A stretch of DNA of 6,336 bases, from positions 1 through 6,336 of the forward strand of contig JAFXCU010000180.1 in assembly GCA_017521345.1 (NCBI GenBank). Direction: 5' to 3'. The translations under genes and the position numbers were made by a program. Below are positions 5,528-6,336 of the stretch, in pieces. The DNA comes from Ruminiclostridium sp. GTDB taxonomy: Bacteria > Bacillota_A > Clostridia > Oscillospirales > Oscillospiraceae. Within the stretch, counting starts at the first letter, position 1, and every line of letters begins with the position of its first letter. The notes beneath the pieces were generated by a model. That model saw only the letters and a program-made list of their open reading frames with translations. It was not told the origin of the DNA and ran no database searches.

Positions 5528-6336
5528 AAGCCCTGAAACAATTCCTGCCCATTTCCAAGGAGGATATGCTGGACCGGGACTGGCACTACTATGACTTCCT
5601 GCTGATCACCGGCGACGCCTATGTGGACCACCCCTCCTTCGGCACGGCCATCATCAGCCGTGTCCTGGAGGACGAGGGCTACCGGGTGTGCATCCTGGCC
5701 CAGCCCGACTGGAAGAAGAACGAGTCCTTCACCATTTTCGGCAAGCCCCGGTACGGCGTCCTCATCAACGGCGGCAACATCGACTCCATGGTGGCCCACT
5801 ACACCGCCGCCCGGAAACGCCGCCATGACGATGCCTACTCTCCCGGCAACCGGGCGGGGTACCGCCCCGACCGGGCCACCATCGTCTATGCCAATAAGAT
5901 CAGAGAAGTCTACGGGGACATCCCCGTGGTCATCGGCGGCCTGGAGGCCTCCCTCCGCCGGTTCGCCCACTATGACTACTGGGAGGATAAGGTCCGCCGG
6001 TCCATCCTCTTCGACGCCCAGGCCGACCTGCTGGTCTACGGCATGGGCGAGCGGGCCATGAAGGAGATCGCCGCCCTCCTGGCCAAGGGGACTCCCGTCC
6101 GGGAGATCACCCAGGTGCGAGGCACCTGCTATCCCTCCCATACCCCTGACGTCTGCGGCTATCCTGCCATCCGGGTGGCCTCCTATGAAGAGGTGGCCCG
6201 GGACAAGAGGGCCTACGCCGCCGCCAACCTGGTGGAGTATGACGAGCACGACCCCGTTCGGGGCAAGGCGGTCATCCAGCCCCACGGTAATGAGTACCTG
6301 ATCTACAATCCTCCTGCTATGCCCCTGACCACGGCC
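5524..6336 (+). CDS. YgiQ-family radical SAM protein, N-terminal part
   Basis: The frame is open for 271 codons to the window edge, so the C-terminal half is missing. FLPISKEDM (7-15), GDAYVDHPSFG (30-40) and IGGLEASLRRFAHYDYW (137-153) are typical of the N-terminal domain of YgiQ/UPF0313 proteins, which are about 600-700 residues long. The radical SAM cysteine cluster follows this domain in the family and would lie beyond 6336, so it cannot be checked. The substrate of the family is not established as far as I know. I chose the TTG at 5524 because GAGGAG (5511-5516) lies seven bases before it and homologs include the FLPIS segment. The internal ATG at 5566, preceded too closely by AAGGAGG, would remove it. 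The start overlaps the TGA of the phosphatase-GNAT gene (TTGA), indicating translational coupling. Codon use matches that gene. Confidence 0.88.
   Translation, partial: MKALKQFLPISKEDMLDRDWHYYDFLLITGDAYVDHPSFGTAIISRVLEDEGYRVCILAQPDWKKNESFTIFGKPRYGVLINGGNIDSMVAHYTAARKRRHDDAYSPGNRAGYRPDRATIVYANKIREVYGDIPVVIGGLEASLRRFAHYDYWEDKVRRSILFDAQADLLVYGMGERAMKEIAALLAKGTPVREITQVRGTCYPSHTPDVCGYPAIRVASYEEVARDKRAYAAANLVEYDEHDPVRGKAVIQPHGNEYLIYNPPAMPLTTA

Noticed and set aside
5500..6285. 261-codon minus-strand ORF
   Set aside because: Same kind of shadow, antisense to the YgiQ gene with its clear family motifs.

Overview
The window looks like the junction between an integrated mobile element (roughly positions 1 to 3906, continuing off the left edge) and the chromosome of a moderately GC-rich Bacillota bacterium. 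A gut clostridium of the Oscillospirales type is my best guess. That rests on AGGAGG-type ribosome binding sites, consensus sigma-A promoters, the mix of gene families, and the strong preference for C or G at third codon positions in the right-hand genes. No species-level marker is present.

Left part (element side). A rho-independent terminator of an off-window gene (31-73) is followed by a short leader with a hairpin, then a 453-residue DEAD-like helicase/ATPase (243-1604) that ends near a GC-rich hairpin. Positions 1670 to 2244 hold no convincing gene. They contain only one short open fragment and a cluster of palindromes. Next is an excisionase-like gene (2245-2445) broken by an in-frame amber codon at 2353-2355. 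An intact tyrosine recombinase/integrase (2563-3735) with its own extended -10 promoter follows. The integrase points at the 3' end of a tRNA gene, and the 170 bases between them carry short direct repeats that look like recombinase arm sites. This is the classic layout of an element inserted at a tRNA 3' end. The other end of the element is not in the window.

Right part (chromosome side). On the minus strand lie a complete tRNA-Ala(GGC) (3907-3982) with a TTGACA-17-TATGAT promoter and a strong terminator, and upstream of it a 51-residue protein with a four-glycine zipper. Divergent from these is a two-gene plus-strand operon: a histidine phosphatase fused to a GNAT acetyltransferase (4367-5527), then a YgiQ-family radical SAM protein (TTG start at 5524, running off the right edge) that overlaps it by four bases.

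How it fits together: the integrase has all its catalytic residues and an independent promoter, while the excisionase is interrupted. The simplest reading is an element that could still integrate but excises poorly or not at all. No clearly new multi-gene system is visible. The most notable points are the amber-interrupted excisionase, the repeat-bearing attachment arm next to tRNA-Ala, the phosphatase-acetyltransferase fusion and the unannotated glycine-zipper protein.
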